DNA of 45,555 nucleotides from NCBI GenBank assembly GCA_001940645.1, contig MDVS01000032.1, positions 1-45,555 on the forward strand, given 5' to 3'. This stretch comes from Candidatus Heimdallarchaeota archaeon LC_3. GTDB taxonomy: Archaea > Asgardarchaeota > Heimdallarchaeia > Hodarchaeales > LC-3. Made by a program: the position numbers and the translations under genes. Shown in pieces: positions 16,159-25,377 of this stretch. The notes under the pieces are model-generated. The model did no database searches. It was not told where the DNA came from and saw only the letters and a list, made by a program, of their open reading frames with translations. Every line of letters begins with the position of its first letter. Positions within the stretch are counted from its first letter, which is position 1.

Positions 16159-16554
16159 AATTCGCTTAAATTCTTGAAGGATTGTGTCTGAAGGAGGTCG
16201 ATAAACTAGATTTGTACTAATAACAAAACACCTATTATTTGGTTTGTAATCAAATTTTACTTATAAATTAGTTTTTATTTTCGATACTAAATAAATATTT
16301 TTAAGGAACTTAAGAAATAGCTTCATCTTATACGATTAAATCAATCTTAAAAATTTTAAAAAAAAATCTAATTTCATAATTTTTTAAGGCAAGTTGAAAT
16401 TTTTCTTATTTAAAATGAGCGATTACTACCTGTAAATAAACTTTTGGATTTGAAAATGATGAAGTTTACGCATTCTGGAGAAATTCAATTTCTAATAAAG
16501 TTAAATTATTGATTGGCAAAAATAAACTATATTTAATCGAATAAGTTGAGCTTT
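16159..16554. other. Intergenic region with upstream open extension
   Basis: The first 100 bases (to 16260) are an in-frame, coding-like extension of the winged-helix gene that lacks a standard start codon. A TATA-like ATTTATAA (minus strand, near 16260-16270) lies just before it. The remaining 290 bases are AT-rich with no gene, RNA or repeat that I can support; the subtilase gene on the same strand ends at 16555. Confidence 0.45.
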
Positions 16555-17781
16555 TCATTTTTCCTTTTTTCGAAATTTTTTATTAATTGCAATAAATACA
16601 AGAATTAGTAGGGGTGAGAGGAAGGAATCATAAGCAAAAATTTTGATATTACTAAATAATGTATTTTCTGAGCAATTTGTTTTGTTAACATCCGGATTTT
16701 CGATTAAAGGTAATTTTCCTTGTGTTACTAGTAGTGCGTTTGTAACGTTTAAGATACCTGCTCCATTAGAATAACAATCACCTGTAGATGAAGCTGTGTT
16801 AACAATTATATTTTTTATTTGAGTAATATTTAAAGAATTATTCATTATTTTGATCCAAGCTGCTGTTCCTGCAACAAAAGGTGCAGCAAATGATGTTCCA
16901 GAGTTAGAAATAAGTTTTCCATTAATATCGTAACTTGTAATATCAGTTCCAGGTGCTACAATATCTACAGCTTGTCCTACATTCGAATAATCAGCGTGTG
17001 AAAAGTTTCCATCATTGGATGAATTTTCAACAGCGCCCACAGTAATCGACCAACCTAATAATGCTGGATAAGAACTGACACGAGTGTTTGAATTACCAGC
17101 TATTGTTACAAGTGTAATATCAGCATCTTTAACATCTTCAAAGGCCTTTTTAACATCTATTGGAGGATCTGTTAAAAACTCAGATGATAAAAGAATTATA
17201 TCTGACTTCATTTTGATGGCATACCTCAGAGAGTCCCTGACTATGGTCCAATTATGTTCTGACAAAATATTATTACTATCTAAAATTCTAATATTTAATA
17301 ATGAGACGTTTGGAAGCATTCCTATAATTTGATTATTCAACTTGTTTATTCCAGCTAATAAATGGGCAATAAGAGTAGAATGTGAAGTATATGATAGTCC
17401 TATTGGATTAATGCTTCTATTCAATACAAAATCAAATCCGTAATAATCATCAACATATCCATTTTGATCGTCATCAATTTTGTTATCTGGTATTTCTTTA
17501 ATATTTTTAAACGTATTGCCGTTTATTGAGTCTAAACTCTGATTGAAACCGGAATCAATTAGTGCTAAAGTAATTGATGTATTTATAATTGGTAGTAAAC
17601 TACTTTTTGGATTAAAATCTATAATATCATAAAACCATATATTATTGGAAGAATTCACGATCTTAGAAGAATTATTATAAGAAAACCCTAAAGTAACATT
17701 GGAATTCATAACTAATACAGTAAGAAATATAAGTAAAAGTAATAAAATACTTTTCAAAAATAATTTCAAGATGAAAATCAC
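16555..17781 (-). CDS. Membrane-anchored subtilisin-family serine protease (S8)
   Basis: A 408-residue secreted protease with a signal helix (residues 5-26), a subtilase domain and a C-terminal membrane anchor (about 385-402, ending in basic residues). The catalytic triad is readable: Asp76 in ALIDSGF, His134 in SHSTLIAHLLAG and Ser297 in SGTSFAAPFVAG, with the oxyanion Asn230 in TIAGNSN. A calcium-binding-like insert, DDDQNGYVDDYYGFDF, matches thermitase-like S8A enzymes. There is little room for a propeptide, so it may fold without one. It would act at the outer face of the membrane. It starts with GTG, 12 bases after the stop of the proline dehydrogenase gene, so the two are probably co-transcribed. 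Confidence 0.93.
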   Translation of the reverse strand: MIFILKLFLKSILLLLLIFLTVLVMNSNVTLGFSYNNSSKIVNSSNNIWFYDIIDFNPKSSLLPIINTSITLALIDSGFNQSLDSINGNTFKNIKEIPDNKIDDDQNGYVDDYYGFDFVLNRSINPIGLSYTSHSTLIAHLLAGINKLNNQIIGMLPNVSLLNIRILDSNNILSEHNWTIVRDSLRYAIKMKSDIILLSSEFLTDPPIDVKKAFEDVKDADITLVTIAGNSNTRVSSYPALLGWSITVGAVENSSNDGNFSHADYSNVGQAVDIVAPGTDITSYDINGKLISNSGTSFAAPFVAGTAAWIKIMNNSLNITQIKNIIVNTASSTGDCYSNGAGILNVTNALLVTQGKLPLIENPDVNKTNCSENTLFSNIKIFAYDSFLSPLLILVFIAINKKFRKKEK

Positions 17782-17793
17782 ATTTATTCTTAA

Positions 17794-18756
17794 TTAAAAT
17801 GAGTATAGTAAAAATAATAAAACAATAAAGAATGAAAATATTACTAAAATTAGTAATTGAATCCATTTATTGGCTAAAATATTTTTAGCTACATAGAAAC
17901 CCATTTGAGGATTCTCAATAAATCTTCTTTTTACATAAGCTGTACCATATTTCCAATGAGTTGAAAAAGGGGCATACAGTCTCACCTTATATCCTCTCTC
18001 TATTAGTTCATTATGTAACTTATTTCTTGGTACACCAAGTAAAAATTGAAACTCAACTCGATCTTTATTAATTTTTCTACTTTCAAATAATTTCAAAGCT
18101 TCTCTCACTGTTTTGTCATCATGTGTTGCAATTTCTACAATTATGTTTTTGTCAAGCATCAATTTTGAATATTCAATTATTTTTTCTTTCATAATTTTCT
18201 TATCGGTTAAAGCGATTTCAGGTGGTTCCAAATAGATTCCTATACAAATTCTTACCCTGGAATTATCAGGTAATATGTTTATGATATCATTTTTTGTTCT
18301 AAATAATCTTGATTGTACTACAATTCCAAATGTTGGAAATTCTGATAATAATTCTTTATATATTTCTAATGTGATGTCTGTTAAACTAGAATCTTCCATA
18401 TCCATAGTTACCATTACGTCTGAAGACTGTGCACTAACTAAAATCTTTCTTAAATTTTCCAAGCAATAATTTTTTGAGATTGTTATTCCTAAAGCAGTTG
18501 GTTTTACACTTATTGAAGCGTATTTTGATTTTTTTGATAATTTTTTTGTTAGTTCTAAGTAAATATTGGTCATTAAGTCTACTTCTTCTCTTTTTGATAC
18601 TGATTCTCCAAGTAAATCAATAGTTGAAAATTTTCCCTCTTTCCATAGATTTTCTATTTTTATTATAGCTTCATCCATTGAATCTCCGGCAACATATGGC
18701 CTAGAAAAAAACCATGCAATTCTGTTGGGTAATAAATTAATTAGAAAATGTTTCAT
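17794..18756 (-). CDS. Proline dehydrogenase with C-terminal membrane anchor
   Basis: FAD-dependent (beta/alpha)8 enzyme that oxidises proline to pyrroline-5-carboxylate and gives electrons to the quinone pool. Family motifs: MDMEDSSLTD, QSRLFRT, RICIGIYLEP, EIATHDD, EFQFLLGVP and the substrate-binding VRLYAPFSTHWKYGTAYVKRR with its final Arg pair. At 320 residues it is the short monofunctional form. The last 25 residues (LLILVFIVLLFLLY-like) form a membrane helix, unusual in this family, where contact with the membrane is normally peripheral. It starts with ATG after AAGGAG. The next gene is a membrane subtilase, so proteolysis and proline use may be linked. Confidence 0.92.
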   Translation of the reverse strand: MKHFLINLLPNRIAWFFSRPYVAGDSMDEAIIKIENLWKEGKFSTIDLLGESVSKREEVDLMTNIYLELTKKLSKKSKYASISVKPTALGITISKNYCLENLRKILVSAQSSDVMVTMDMEDSSLTDITLEIYKELLSEFPTFGIVVQSRLFRTKNDIINILPDNSRVRICIGIYLEPPEIALTDKKIMKEKIIEYSKLMLDKNIIVEIATHDDKTVREALKLFESRKINKDRVEFQFLLGVPRNKLHNELIERGYKVRLYAPFSTHWKYGTAYVKRRFIENPQMGFYVAKNILANKWIQLLILVIFSFFIVLLFLLYSF

Positions 18757-19090
18757 TTGAAGAACTCCTTTGAATTATTGTGAACATTGAACAAAATCTT
18801 TGAAATCTCTAATTTCGCATTTCTGCATAAAAATCAATCGTGTAATCAAAAACTGTTTTCTTAACTCAATCTAAAATTTATAACATAAAATAATTTCTGA
18901 GGATTTGACAAGTAAAACGAGCGTTTTTTTAAATTTGAAAATTAATTTTGTTTTTTAAAATCAATAATAAAATTTTTGTAATATATAGTATATTAGTAAA
19001 TATGTTTGTTTTTCTAAGTTTTACCTTTAATTTAATCTTTGTTTTACAAAATAGATTCTTATTGAATAAATGATCTTTGAGTGAGTTTAT
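18757..19090. other. Divergent intergenic region
   Basis: About 330 AT-rich bases separating the proline dehydrogenase gene (minus) from the SixA-type phosphatase gene (plus), carrying both promoters. No repeat, RNA gene or operator stood out. Confidence 0.45.
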
Positions 19091-19579
19091 TTGGATTTAT
19101 ATCTATTAAGACATGGTAAAAGTGATCATGATTCTTCAAAATGGAGGACTGATGCAGAAAGACCACTCTCAAAGAAGGGTATTTCAACACAAAATCACTG
19201 TTCTGTTGGAATGAAGAACTTAGGTATTAAGATAGAGAAAGTTTGGGTCTCTCCTTATAGAAGAGCTAGACAAACTTTTGAGATTGTCCAGAATATATTA
19301 AAACTGAAATGTGAAGTTGAATTTAAGCGAGAGTTAACCGTTTTTGAAAATCCAAAAGAAATCCTTCATTTACTAAAAAGTGAATATGAACTAAATTCAG
19401 GAATCTCTCTTTTGTTAGTAGGACACAATCCTCATTTATCAGAACTTCTGGCAATTCTCGTTGGTAATGAAAATATTGATATGAAAACAAGTGAATTAGC
19501 ATTTATCGAATTTTCAGGTGTAGGTATTTCAAAATTAATGAAATATTATACTCGTGACGCATTACTGAAATTAAGTTAA
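19091..19579 (+). CDS. sixA: Phosphohistidine phosphatase, SixA type
   Basis: Histidine phosphatase superfamily protein (162 residues) with the catalytic LLRHGKSDHD motif at the N-terminus (RHG, residues 7-9), VSPYRRARQT with the second conserved Arg, and LLVGHNPHLSEL with the second catalytic His. The short form with PLSKKG matches SixA, which removes phosphate from phosphohistidine, for example on Hpt domains of two-component relays. An in-frame stop at 19082-19084 shows that the TTG at 19091 is the only usable standard start. The window also encodes a histidine kinase system, but the two loci are 18 kb apart. Confidence 0.9.
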   Translation: MDLYLLRHGKSDHDSSKWRTDAERPLSKKGISTQNHCSVGMKNLGIKIEKVWVSPYRRARQTFEIVQNILKLKCEVEFKRELTVFENPKEILHLLKSEYELNSGISLLLVGHNPHLSELLAILVGNENIDMKTSELAFIEFSGVGISKLMKYYTRDALLKLS

Positions 19580-19593
19580 ATAAGTATAATGTT

Positions 19594-20349
19594 TCAGAAA
19601 TTAGACACAGGTTCAGATTGTTCCCAATAAAAGGCAAATAAATCATAGCAGAACTTAACAAAATTTGGAGTATTTCCATATATTGCATGATTCAATGATA
19701 AATCACCAGTAACAAATACAGGAAATCTTAAATAAGCCTCTTTCTCAGACATTACCATTCCTAAATCAATATGATCAATAGATCTTCTTTCTTGACCTAT
19801 GATTGATTTCATACTTGCTTCAGATCCCTTTTCTACTAATGCACGAATATCTAGTCCATTTTTACTTGCTGTCAATGTTGATATTGAAGTTGTCACTAGC
19901 TTAGCAATATCCCAGATTCGTTTTTGTGAGTGTTCAATGATTTTTTCAGCTTTTTCTATTATCTGCGATGATCCCTCGATTATTGTACAATCCACTAATT
20001 CAGCAAATCGACGGGTCAAAATTGGAGGAATTACACTGAAATCATGCAATTGAAAGAAATTTGCATTTTTTATAAGAAATTTTATTTGGGGAAGAATTCC
20101 TTCTAATAACAATCTCCCTATCTGGCTTAAAATATATTCTTTCCCTTCTTGAATAACTAATCCGTGATCAACCAATCTCCCGATATGCCTTAAATTCTCT
20201 TGAGCACTTATTTTGAGTTTTTTAGCTAATTCAGAATTTCTGAAACCAATTCCCTCTGATAAGATATTTAGCATTTCCAAGCGAATGGGGGAGCCTAATT
20301 CAAGTAAAAATCCATGCACTTCGATTTTTGATTCTTTTTTTTTAGGCAT
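19594..20349 (-). CDS. ArsR-like winged-helix regulator with FilR1-type C-terminal domain
   Basis: Archaeal two-domain regulator. Residues 8-70 form an ArsR-like winged helix (SPIRLEMLNILSEG, FRNSELAKKLKISAQENLRHIGRL, a wing at ILSQIGRLLLEG), and the C-terminal 170 residues resemble the FilR1/DUF1724 domain first seen in methanogen regulators, ending in an FYWEQSEP motif. The C-terminal domain is thought to bind a small ligand. A TTG two codons upstream (20355) is possible; the ATG chosen is closer to a GGAATT ribosome-like site. It faces away from the coiled-coil gene across a 300-base promoter region and ends 14 bases from the sixA stop. Confidence 0.85.
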   Translation of the reverse strand: MPKKKESKIEVHGFLLELGSPIRLEMLNILSEGIGFRNSELAKKLKISAQENLRHIGRLVDHGLVIQEGKEYILSQIGRLLLEGILPQIKFLIKNANFFQLHDFSVIPPILTRRFAELVDCTIIEGSSQIIEKAEKIIEHSQKRIWDIAKLVTTSISTLTASKNGLDIRALVEKGSEASMKSIIGQERRSIDHIDLGMVMSEKEAYLRFPVFVTGDLSLNHAIYGNTPNFVKFCYDLFAFYWEQSEPVSNF

Positions 20350-20649
20350 GATCAATTCCTACATAACAAAATAAATGAAAACGGTTATTTACTATTGATA
20401 TAAGATAACACTAAACATTTACTAGTATATATGCGGATACAAACAAATATTTCTATATTTACAATGATTTAAGCATCTTTTTGTCTTTAAACTTGCATCT
20501 AAGTAATTATACTGATATTATATTGACAATAATTAATGTGCTTAATTTATTAACCATTAAAAACAAAGATAATTTATCATATAATTTCAGTATAAACCAG
20601 TCAATTTAGAATTATTGAAAAAAATTTGTTTTAATGGAGATTTGTAATA

Positions 20650-22596
20650 ATGGTTATTTCTGATTTAAAAAGAGCTAATAAATTAATATCATCTGCTTTA
20701 GAAAATTTGACCACTCAACTAGCTAATGTTACTGAAAAAGTCGATGCATTAGAAGTTGAGTTAGAAGATAATAGAACTATAATAAAACAAAAAGAATTAG
20801 AAGTGAACTATCTAAAGGAACAAATTTCTAATTATGAATCATCGGGAGATGTGTCCTCTCCTTCAAATCAAGAAATTGGAAATGAAATCTCTTCAAAAAT
20901 TATTGATTCTTTGAAATCTTCCTTTGAAATGAATACTCAGGCTTTAATTGATAATCAATCAGAGAAAATTTCACCATTTCAAGAACAATTATCTAATTTT
21001 GAAGAAAAACTTAATACGATATCGAAAAACATTTCTAAAATAGAATCAAAGGTTGATACACCTTCTTCATCAAATCAGTTAGATGAATTTGAAGCGAAAT
21101 ACCATGATCTCAAAATGGTAAGTACTGAATTAGCTGAAAAAATAGCTAGTTTAGAAGAAGAAAGAGAAAATAAGGAAAAAGATATTAGAAGTCTAAATGA
21201 ACAAATTCGAGAAATCCAAAACAATGAAAATAGTTTAAAAGATCAAATTGGAACATTGGCTCAAAATAATCAAATATTACAAAACGAATTAATGGATAAT
21301 TCAGAATCTTCATCTTCTGTTGAAAAATTAGCATTAATTCAAGAAGAATTTAGTCAAAAAGAAGAAACGTATTCTCAAGAAATTTCTAAACTAAAGGATG
21401 AAATTGAGGAGCTAAAACAGACAGAGCCAAAAGTAATTAGGGAAGTTGAAAAAGATGAAGATTCTTTGAAGTTAATGGAGCGAATAAATAGATTAGAATC
21501 AGAAAATAATTCACTTAGAAAACAAATTCAAACTTTTGATCGAATTATTGATGATATAAAAAAATCTGAGAATGAATTTGATTCTGAAACTGAATTAAAA
21601 GATGAAGAACTGTCTGAAATTCGTTCAGAAAAAGAGGGATTGATTGAAAAGATAACTCAATTACAAATAACAATTGATGCTTTAGAAAATAAAGTCAGAC
21701 AAAAAGATATTAAAATCGATAAGCATAAAGGATACCTCATTCAATCAGAGGAAGTTCTAGGAAAATTTAAAGAGGACGCTGCTGAATATAAAAGAGAAAT
21801 TGAGAAAACAGGAGATTTAACAGATTCATTAGAAAAAGGGAGAAAACTTTTGCAAGAAGCTGAAAATGTTATCAAACAAAAGATCGATGAAAATACCCAA
21901 CTAAAAGAAAATCTTTCGAATTTGAGGGACGAAAAAAAGCAATTATTGGTTAAGCAATCCATTAACCAATCTTCATCAGAGGAGCTAGATAAATTTAGAA
22001 GTCAAGTACTAAGTTTAGAAAAGGACCTGAAGACTACACAAACTGAATTGGAACAAAAAAAGCTTGAGTTAGAAAATCAGAAAAAATTTTCATCACGAAA
22101 ACGATCAAGTAGTAGAACTTTAGGAGAAAACTCAGTGAGGTTGGAATCTATTACTAATTTATCACCAGATGAGTTACGAGATAAGCTTGAAAGTCTATTG
22201 AAAAATAGTATAGATCTTGAAGCAGATTTAGATAGCGCTGAAGATGATATAGAAAATTTAGAAGACGAGCTCTTAAAATTGAAAGAATCCAATGAAGCTA
22301 TAGGCATAGAACTGAGTAATAAAGACAATTTATTAGAATCGCGTACGGCTCATGCTGAGAAATTAGCAAAAGAATTTGAGGAAATACGTACAAAATTTGA
22401 ATCACAATCAGAATCAAACGAATCCGAAATGATTAATCGTCTAAAGACAGCAATAGAAGACAAAGATTACAAAATTAGGAAACTTGAGGAACTACAGATA
22501 CTGGATCAAAGTAATATTGCAAAATTAGAAGCAAGATTTGAAAAGATTTTTGAAGAGAATAAACAGTTACAAGCAATGGTCGATGAAAACGATTAG
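20650..22596 (+). CDS. Long coiled-coil protein, SMC-like in composition
   Basis: A 648-residue protein that is coiled coil over nearly its whole length (heptad-like Leu/Ile spacing with Glu/Lys/Gln), with short breaks rich in Ser near 70-75, 145 and 480 (SSRKRSSSRT). It has no Walker A motif, signal sequence or membrane helix, so it is not an SMC ATPase itself. It could be a cytoskeletal, tethering or scaffold protein; golgin/tropomyosin-like similarity to eukaryotic proteins would only reflect composition. The ATG follows a GGAG site. It ends tail to tail with the Mrp gene, 10 bases apart. Confidence 0.85.
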   Translation: MVISDLKRANKLISSALENLTTQLANVTEKVDALEVELEDNRTIIKQKELEVNYLKEQISNYESSGDVSSPSNQEIGNEISSKIIDSLKSSFEMNTQALIDNQSEKISPFQEQLSNFEEKLNTISKNISKIESKVDTPSSSNQLDEFEAKYHDLKMVSTELAEKIASLEEERENKEKDIRSLNEQIREIQNNENSLKDQIGTLAQNNQILQNELMDNSESSSSVEKLALIQEEFSQKEETYSQEISKLKDEIEELKQTEPKVIREVEKDEDSLKLMERINRLESENNSLRKQIQTFDRIIDDIKKSENEFDSETELKDEELSEIRSEKEGLIEKITQLQITIDALENKVRQKDIKIDKHKGYLIQSEEVLGKFKEDAAEYKREIEKTGDLTDSLEKGRKLLQEAENVIKQKIDENTQLKENLSNLRDEKKQLLVKQSINQSSSEELDKFRSQVLSLEKDLKTTQTELEQKKLELENQKKFSSRKRSSSRTLGENSVRLESITNLSPDELRDKLESLLKNSIDLEADLDSAEDDIENLEDELLKLKESNEAIGIELSNKDNLLESRTAHAEKLAKEFEEIRTKFESQSESNESEMINRLKTAIEDKDYKIRKLEELQILDQSNIAKLEARFEKIFEENKQLQAMVDEND

Positions 22597-22606
22597 AATT
22601 TTCTGT

Positions 22607-23737
22607 TTATAAATCTAATGGAATTACGATTCTATCAGATCTTCCCAATTCTTGATGATTATATTGAGCAATATCAATAGATAATTTCTCTGCAACTTCA
22701 ATAAACGTCTTACTCACCGGATGTTCTGGATTTTGTAATACAATTGGTTTTCCTCTATCTCCTGAAACTCTTAGTTCTGTGTATAAGGGGATCTCACCAT
22801 ACATTTGTATATCAAATGTATCTGCAACTGACTTTGCTCCACCCGAATCGAATATTTCATGTTTCTTGTGACATTGATCACATACAAAATAGCTCATATT
22901 TTCGACTACTCCTAAAATGGGTAAGGCTATTCCTTCCTGTTGAAACATTCTAACACCTTTAAAAACATCTGCCAATGCTACATCTTGAGGCGTGGTAACA
23001 AAGATAATCTTCGTATTTGGAAGTTGTTGAGCTAGCGTTAATTGGATATCTCCTGTTCCGGGTGGAAGATCAACTATCATATAATCAGCTTCTTCCCATT
23101 TAACTTCTTGTAAAAATTCCATAACAACTCTATTAACCAATGGAGCTCTTAAAATGATTGGTGAGGCATCGTTTTCTAATAGAAACCCTACTGACATCAA
23201 TGGAATTCCATATTTTTCTACAGGACTAATTAACTTATCGAAATATCTAGGACGGGAATTAATTCCAAACATATTTGGAACGTTAGGGCCATATATGTCT
23301 AAATCTAAAACAGCAACTTTTGCACCAAGAATTTTTAAAGCAGCAGCAATATTAGCAGCTACAGTTGATTTTCCAACACCGCCTTTGTTTGATGCTACAG
23401 CAATAATGTTTTTAATATTGCTAAGAAGTTTATTACCTAATTCTATTTTATTTAGAGTATTAACATCTGAATTAAATTTAATTTCCGTTTTAACAATGCC
23501 ATCAATATTTTCTAAGGCTTGATAAGCAAGTTTTTCTATAGCAGAAGTTACAATAGAATTACTTTTGGGAACAGGAATTTCAAAAGTAAGTTCAAGTTTC
23601 GCCCTTTTGATTTTAACATCTTTTAAAAAATCCCCCAATGATCCATCATCCCATAGAGGGTTTTCAAGGGAACCAATGATATTTTTTATTGTTTCTTCAG
23701 GCTTTTTTTCTTTATTAATGTCAATCTTTTTTGACAT
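22607..23737 (-). CDS. Mrp/NBP35-type Fe-S cluster carrier ATPase with N-terminal MIP18 domain
   Basis: Cytosolic P-loop ATPase that carries and transfers iron-sulfur clusters. A DUF59/MIP18-like domain is at the N-terminus (about residues 20-95, ending VKTEIKFN). The deviant Walker A is SNKGGVGKST (119-128 of the longer frame), followed by AVLDLDIYGPNVPNMFG, VDLPPGTGD and the C-terminal CDQC that binds the bridging cluster. This is the usual archaeal Mrp/ApbC form. The frame reaches an ATG at 23746, but the ATG at 23735-23737 (MSKK) lies 6 bases after GGATGAT and is preferred. It probably serves Fe-S proteins such as the NapH-like one in this window. Confidence 0.95.
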   Translation of the reverse strand: MSKKIDINKEKKPEETIKNIIGSLENPLWDDGSLGDFLKDVKIKRAKLELTFEIPVPKSNSIVTSAIEKLAYQALENIDGIVKTEIKFNSDVNTLNKIELGNKLLSNIKNIIAVASNKGGVGKSTVAANIAAALKILGAKVAVLDLDIYGPNVPNMFGINSRPRYFDKLISPVEKYGIPLMSVGFLLENDASPIILRAPLVNRVVMEFLQEVKWEEADYMIVDLPPGTGDIQLTLAQQLPNTKIIFVTTPQDVALADVFKGVRMFQQEGIALPILGVVENMSYFVCDQCHKKHEIFDSGGAKSVADTFDIQMYGEIPLYTELRVSGDRGKPIVLQNPEHPVSKTFIEVAEKLSIDIAQYNHQELGRSDRIVIPLDL

Positions 23738-23853
23738 GATAATCATCCTAATAGTTAAATAGTTAATATGATTTATTTTAATATTTAAATAAATGAATAA
23801 TAATTAATTTTTTGTGTCAAGTATTATAATAATAAGAAAGACATTAAATTATT

Positions 23854-24966
23854 TCATTGCAAAGATTTCAGATAAGGTGCTTGTTCAATAAAATAGATAC
23901 CGAGCTCTTTCAAGACAGATATCATTATTTCTTCTTGCCACAATCCTGATCTAACAATTAAATGGGCGCCTAAAAAGAAATCTATTGGATTACCATGAGG
24001 ATAGAGCTTATTCAAATCAAATAATGCTCCATATGATTGGTACATATAAGGAATCCATTCTTTTATAGTAACTTTGACAAAAAAATCAATTAATTTTTGT
24101 TTGTCAGGAGGAGGATCCACCATAGTATATTCTCTTGTTTGTTTTTGGATAATATAGCTTAGAGCATAACCTACATCGTCTAATCTATCAGAATCAGGTA
24201 GTAACATAGCATCAATCCAAGCTATTGAACGTAAAGCAGTACTAGAAGGAGCATTTGATAATAACACATTTTGTAGATGTGAATCACCATGTATAAATGG
24301 TATACCACCGTTTCCATTCACCAAAACATCTTTCCAATATTGTAAAACATCTTCTCTAACAAAAGGTTTCATATGATGGAAGAGAGGATCATATACGGTT
24401 TTTTCAACTCTTTTGAATTCTTTGAAGCCATGTAAGCGGACCAAAGAATAACCAAGTAAATGCATCTTTTCCTGTAATCCTCCTCGTTCTTCAGAATCTG
24501 ATAATGTAACGAATTGATCAACGAATTCCAGCATTAATACTTGATTATCACCTTCTTTATAAGTTCCAATTACAGCGGGAGCATAAACTCTTTCTGGAAA
24601 ATATCTTAAATGATCTGGAAGGGTATATCCAGTATCACGTAATTCATCCCACTCGTTTTGTCTTTTTACTAAAATATCATGAAGCATTTGAGCATTATTG
24701 GCTTCATCCTCAATATTGTTAGCGAATTTTATTACCATCCCCCCTGGTAAAGTCCCCATCTTTGTTGTTGATAAGTTCCCTTGTATAATAAAGGTTGTTC
24801 CACCATATCCTTTATGTTTATAACATGTAGTAATTTCACAATCAACAATATTGCCAGTAGAAAGTTGTCTTGTTACTTCCAGGGATTCTTTTATTTCTGA
24901 TTTTTTTGCTAGGACTAATCCACGAAGTACTTTAACAATTTTTTCAGACAATTCTATTTTCGGCAA
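23854..24966 (-). CDS. APH/choline-kinase-like phosphotransferase
   Basis: Protein of the aminoglycoside phosphotransferase/kinase-like fold (370 residues). The catalytic loop is FIHGDSHLQNVLL (HGD-x2-x-x-N) and the metal-binding Asp is in AWIDAMLLPDSDRLDDVGYAL. The N-terminal lobe contains VIKFANNIEDEA with the ATP-binding Lys. Members phosphorylate small molecules such as sugars, choline or antibiotics; the substrate here is unknown. The start is TTG (giving MPKIELSEK) after an AGGGAT site. The gene stands alone between the Mrp gene and an intergenic stretch with a small open frame. Confidence 0.8.
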   Translation of the reverse strand: MPKIELSEKIVKVLRGLVLAKKSEIKESLEVTRQLSTGNIVDCEITTCYKHKGYGGTTFIIQGNLSTTKMGTLPGGMVIKFANNIEDEANNAQMLHDILVKRQNEWDELRDTGYTLPDHLRYFPERVYAPAVIGTYKEGDNQVLMLEFVDQFVTLSDSEERGGLQEKMHLLGYSLVRLHGFKEFKRVEKTVYDPLFHHMKPFVREDVLQYWKDVLVNGNGGIPFIHGDSHLQNVLLSNAPSSTALRSIAWIDAMLLPDSDRLDDVGYALSYIIQKQTREYTMVDPPPDKQKLIDFFVKVTIKEWIPYMYQSYGALFDLNKLYPHGNPIDFFLGAHLIVRSGLWQEEIMISVLKELGIYFIEQAPYLKSLQ

Positions 24967-25010
24967 AAATATCCCTAATTAAGTTCATCACACGGAATTA
25001 TACTATTATT

Positions 25011-25169
25011 TTAAGTTAGAAAGGTGTCTAATACTTCTTTCCTTAATTCTTCAAGCTTGGAAACATTCCACATTGTAATATCGGGATACTCAGTGGAGTA
25101 TTTCGAATAAGTCTTGGTTATTTTTCTTCTGTCAAGAATAAAGCATTCCCATGGACAATTCCCATTCAA
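25011..25169 (-). CDS. Possible small protein or gene remnant (52 aa)
   Basis: A minus-strand frame from a TTG at 25169 to a stop at 25011 encodes 52 residues containing NGNCPWECFILD, KYSTEYPDITMWN and an amphipathic Leu/Glu helix at the end. The composition is protein-like, with Trp and Cys codons that are rare in surrounding non-coding DNA. The frame runs several codons further upstream without a standard start. It could be a real small gene or the 3' end of a decayed longer one. No family is recognised. Confidence 0.35.
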   Translation of the reverse strand: MNGNCPWECFILDRRKITKTYSKYSTEYPDITMWNVSKLEELRKEVLDTFLT

Positions 25170-25236
25170 GAGATCAGAAAATAACTCTAAAATAACTATT
25201 TAATGCTTGACAATCCTTTGGTAAATTGACTTATTA

Positions 25237-25278
25237 TTTTAAGAGTAATTATCTACTTTTTTAAGAGTAGTTATCTAG
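25237..25278. repeat. Two-copy direct repeat, 22-base period
   Basis: TTTTAAGAGTAATTATCTAC (25237-25256) and TTTTAAGAGTAGTTATCTAG (25259-25278) match at 18 of 20 positions. They lie 40-90 bases from an 11-base tandem repeat containing AACTCT/AACTAT, whose complement resembles the core AGAGTwAT. They could be paired protein-binding sites, or slippage in AT-rich DNA. Confidence 0.5.
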
Positions 25279-25377
25279 ATTATTGAATATGAAAAAATTG
25301 AAGTATAAACATTCTGGTAACAAAAAAATCTTCTTCATGAGTGTACATGTGATTTCCTTCATGGATGGAAGAGCAGT

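Larger units (their letters stand above)
24967..25377. other. Intergenic stretch with a small frame and short tandem repeats
   Basis: Contains the possible 52-aa frame (25011-25169), an 11-base tandem repeat AAAATAACTCT/AAAATAACTAT (25178-25199), and two 20-base units TTTTAAGAGTArTTATCTAs at 25237-25256 and 25259-25278. The rest is AT-rich with nothing recognisable. A further short plus-strand open stretch from 25283 overlaps the end of the LRR gene and is not supported. Confidence 0.5.

Noticed and set aside
20650..22596. Coiled-coil protein as an SMC or Rad50 ATPase
   Set aside because: No Walker A or signature motif at either end; only the coiled-coil composition is shared.
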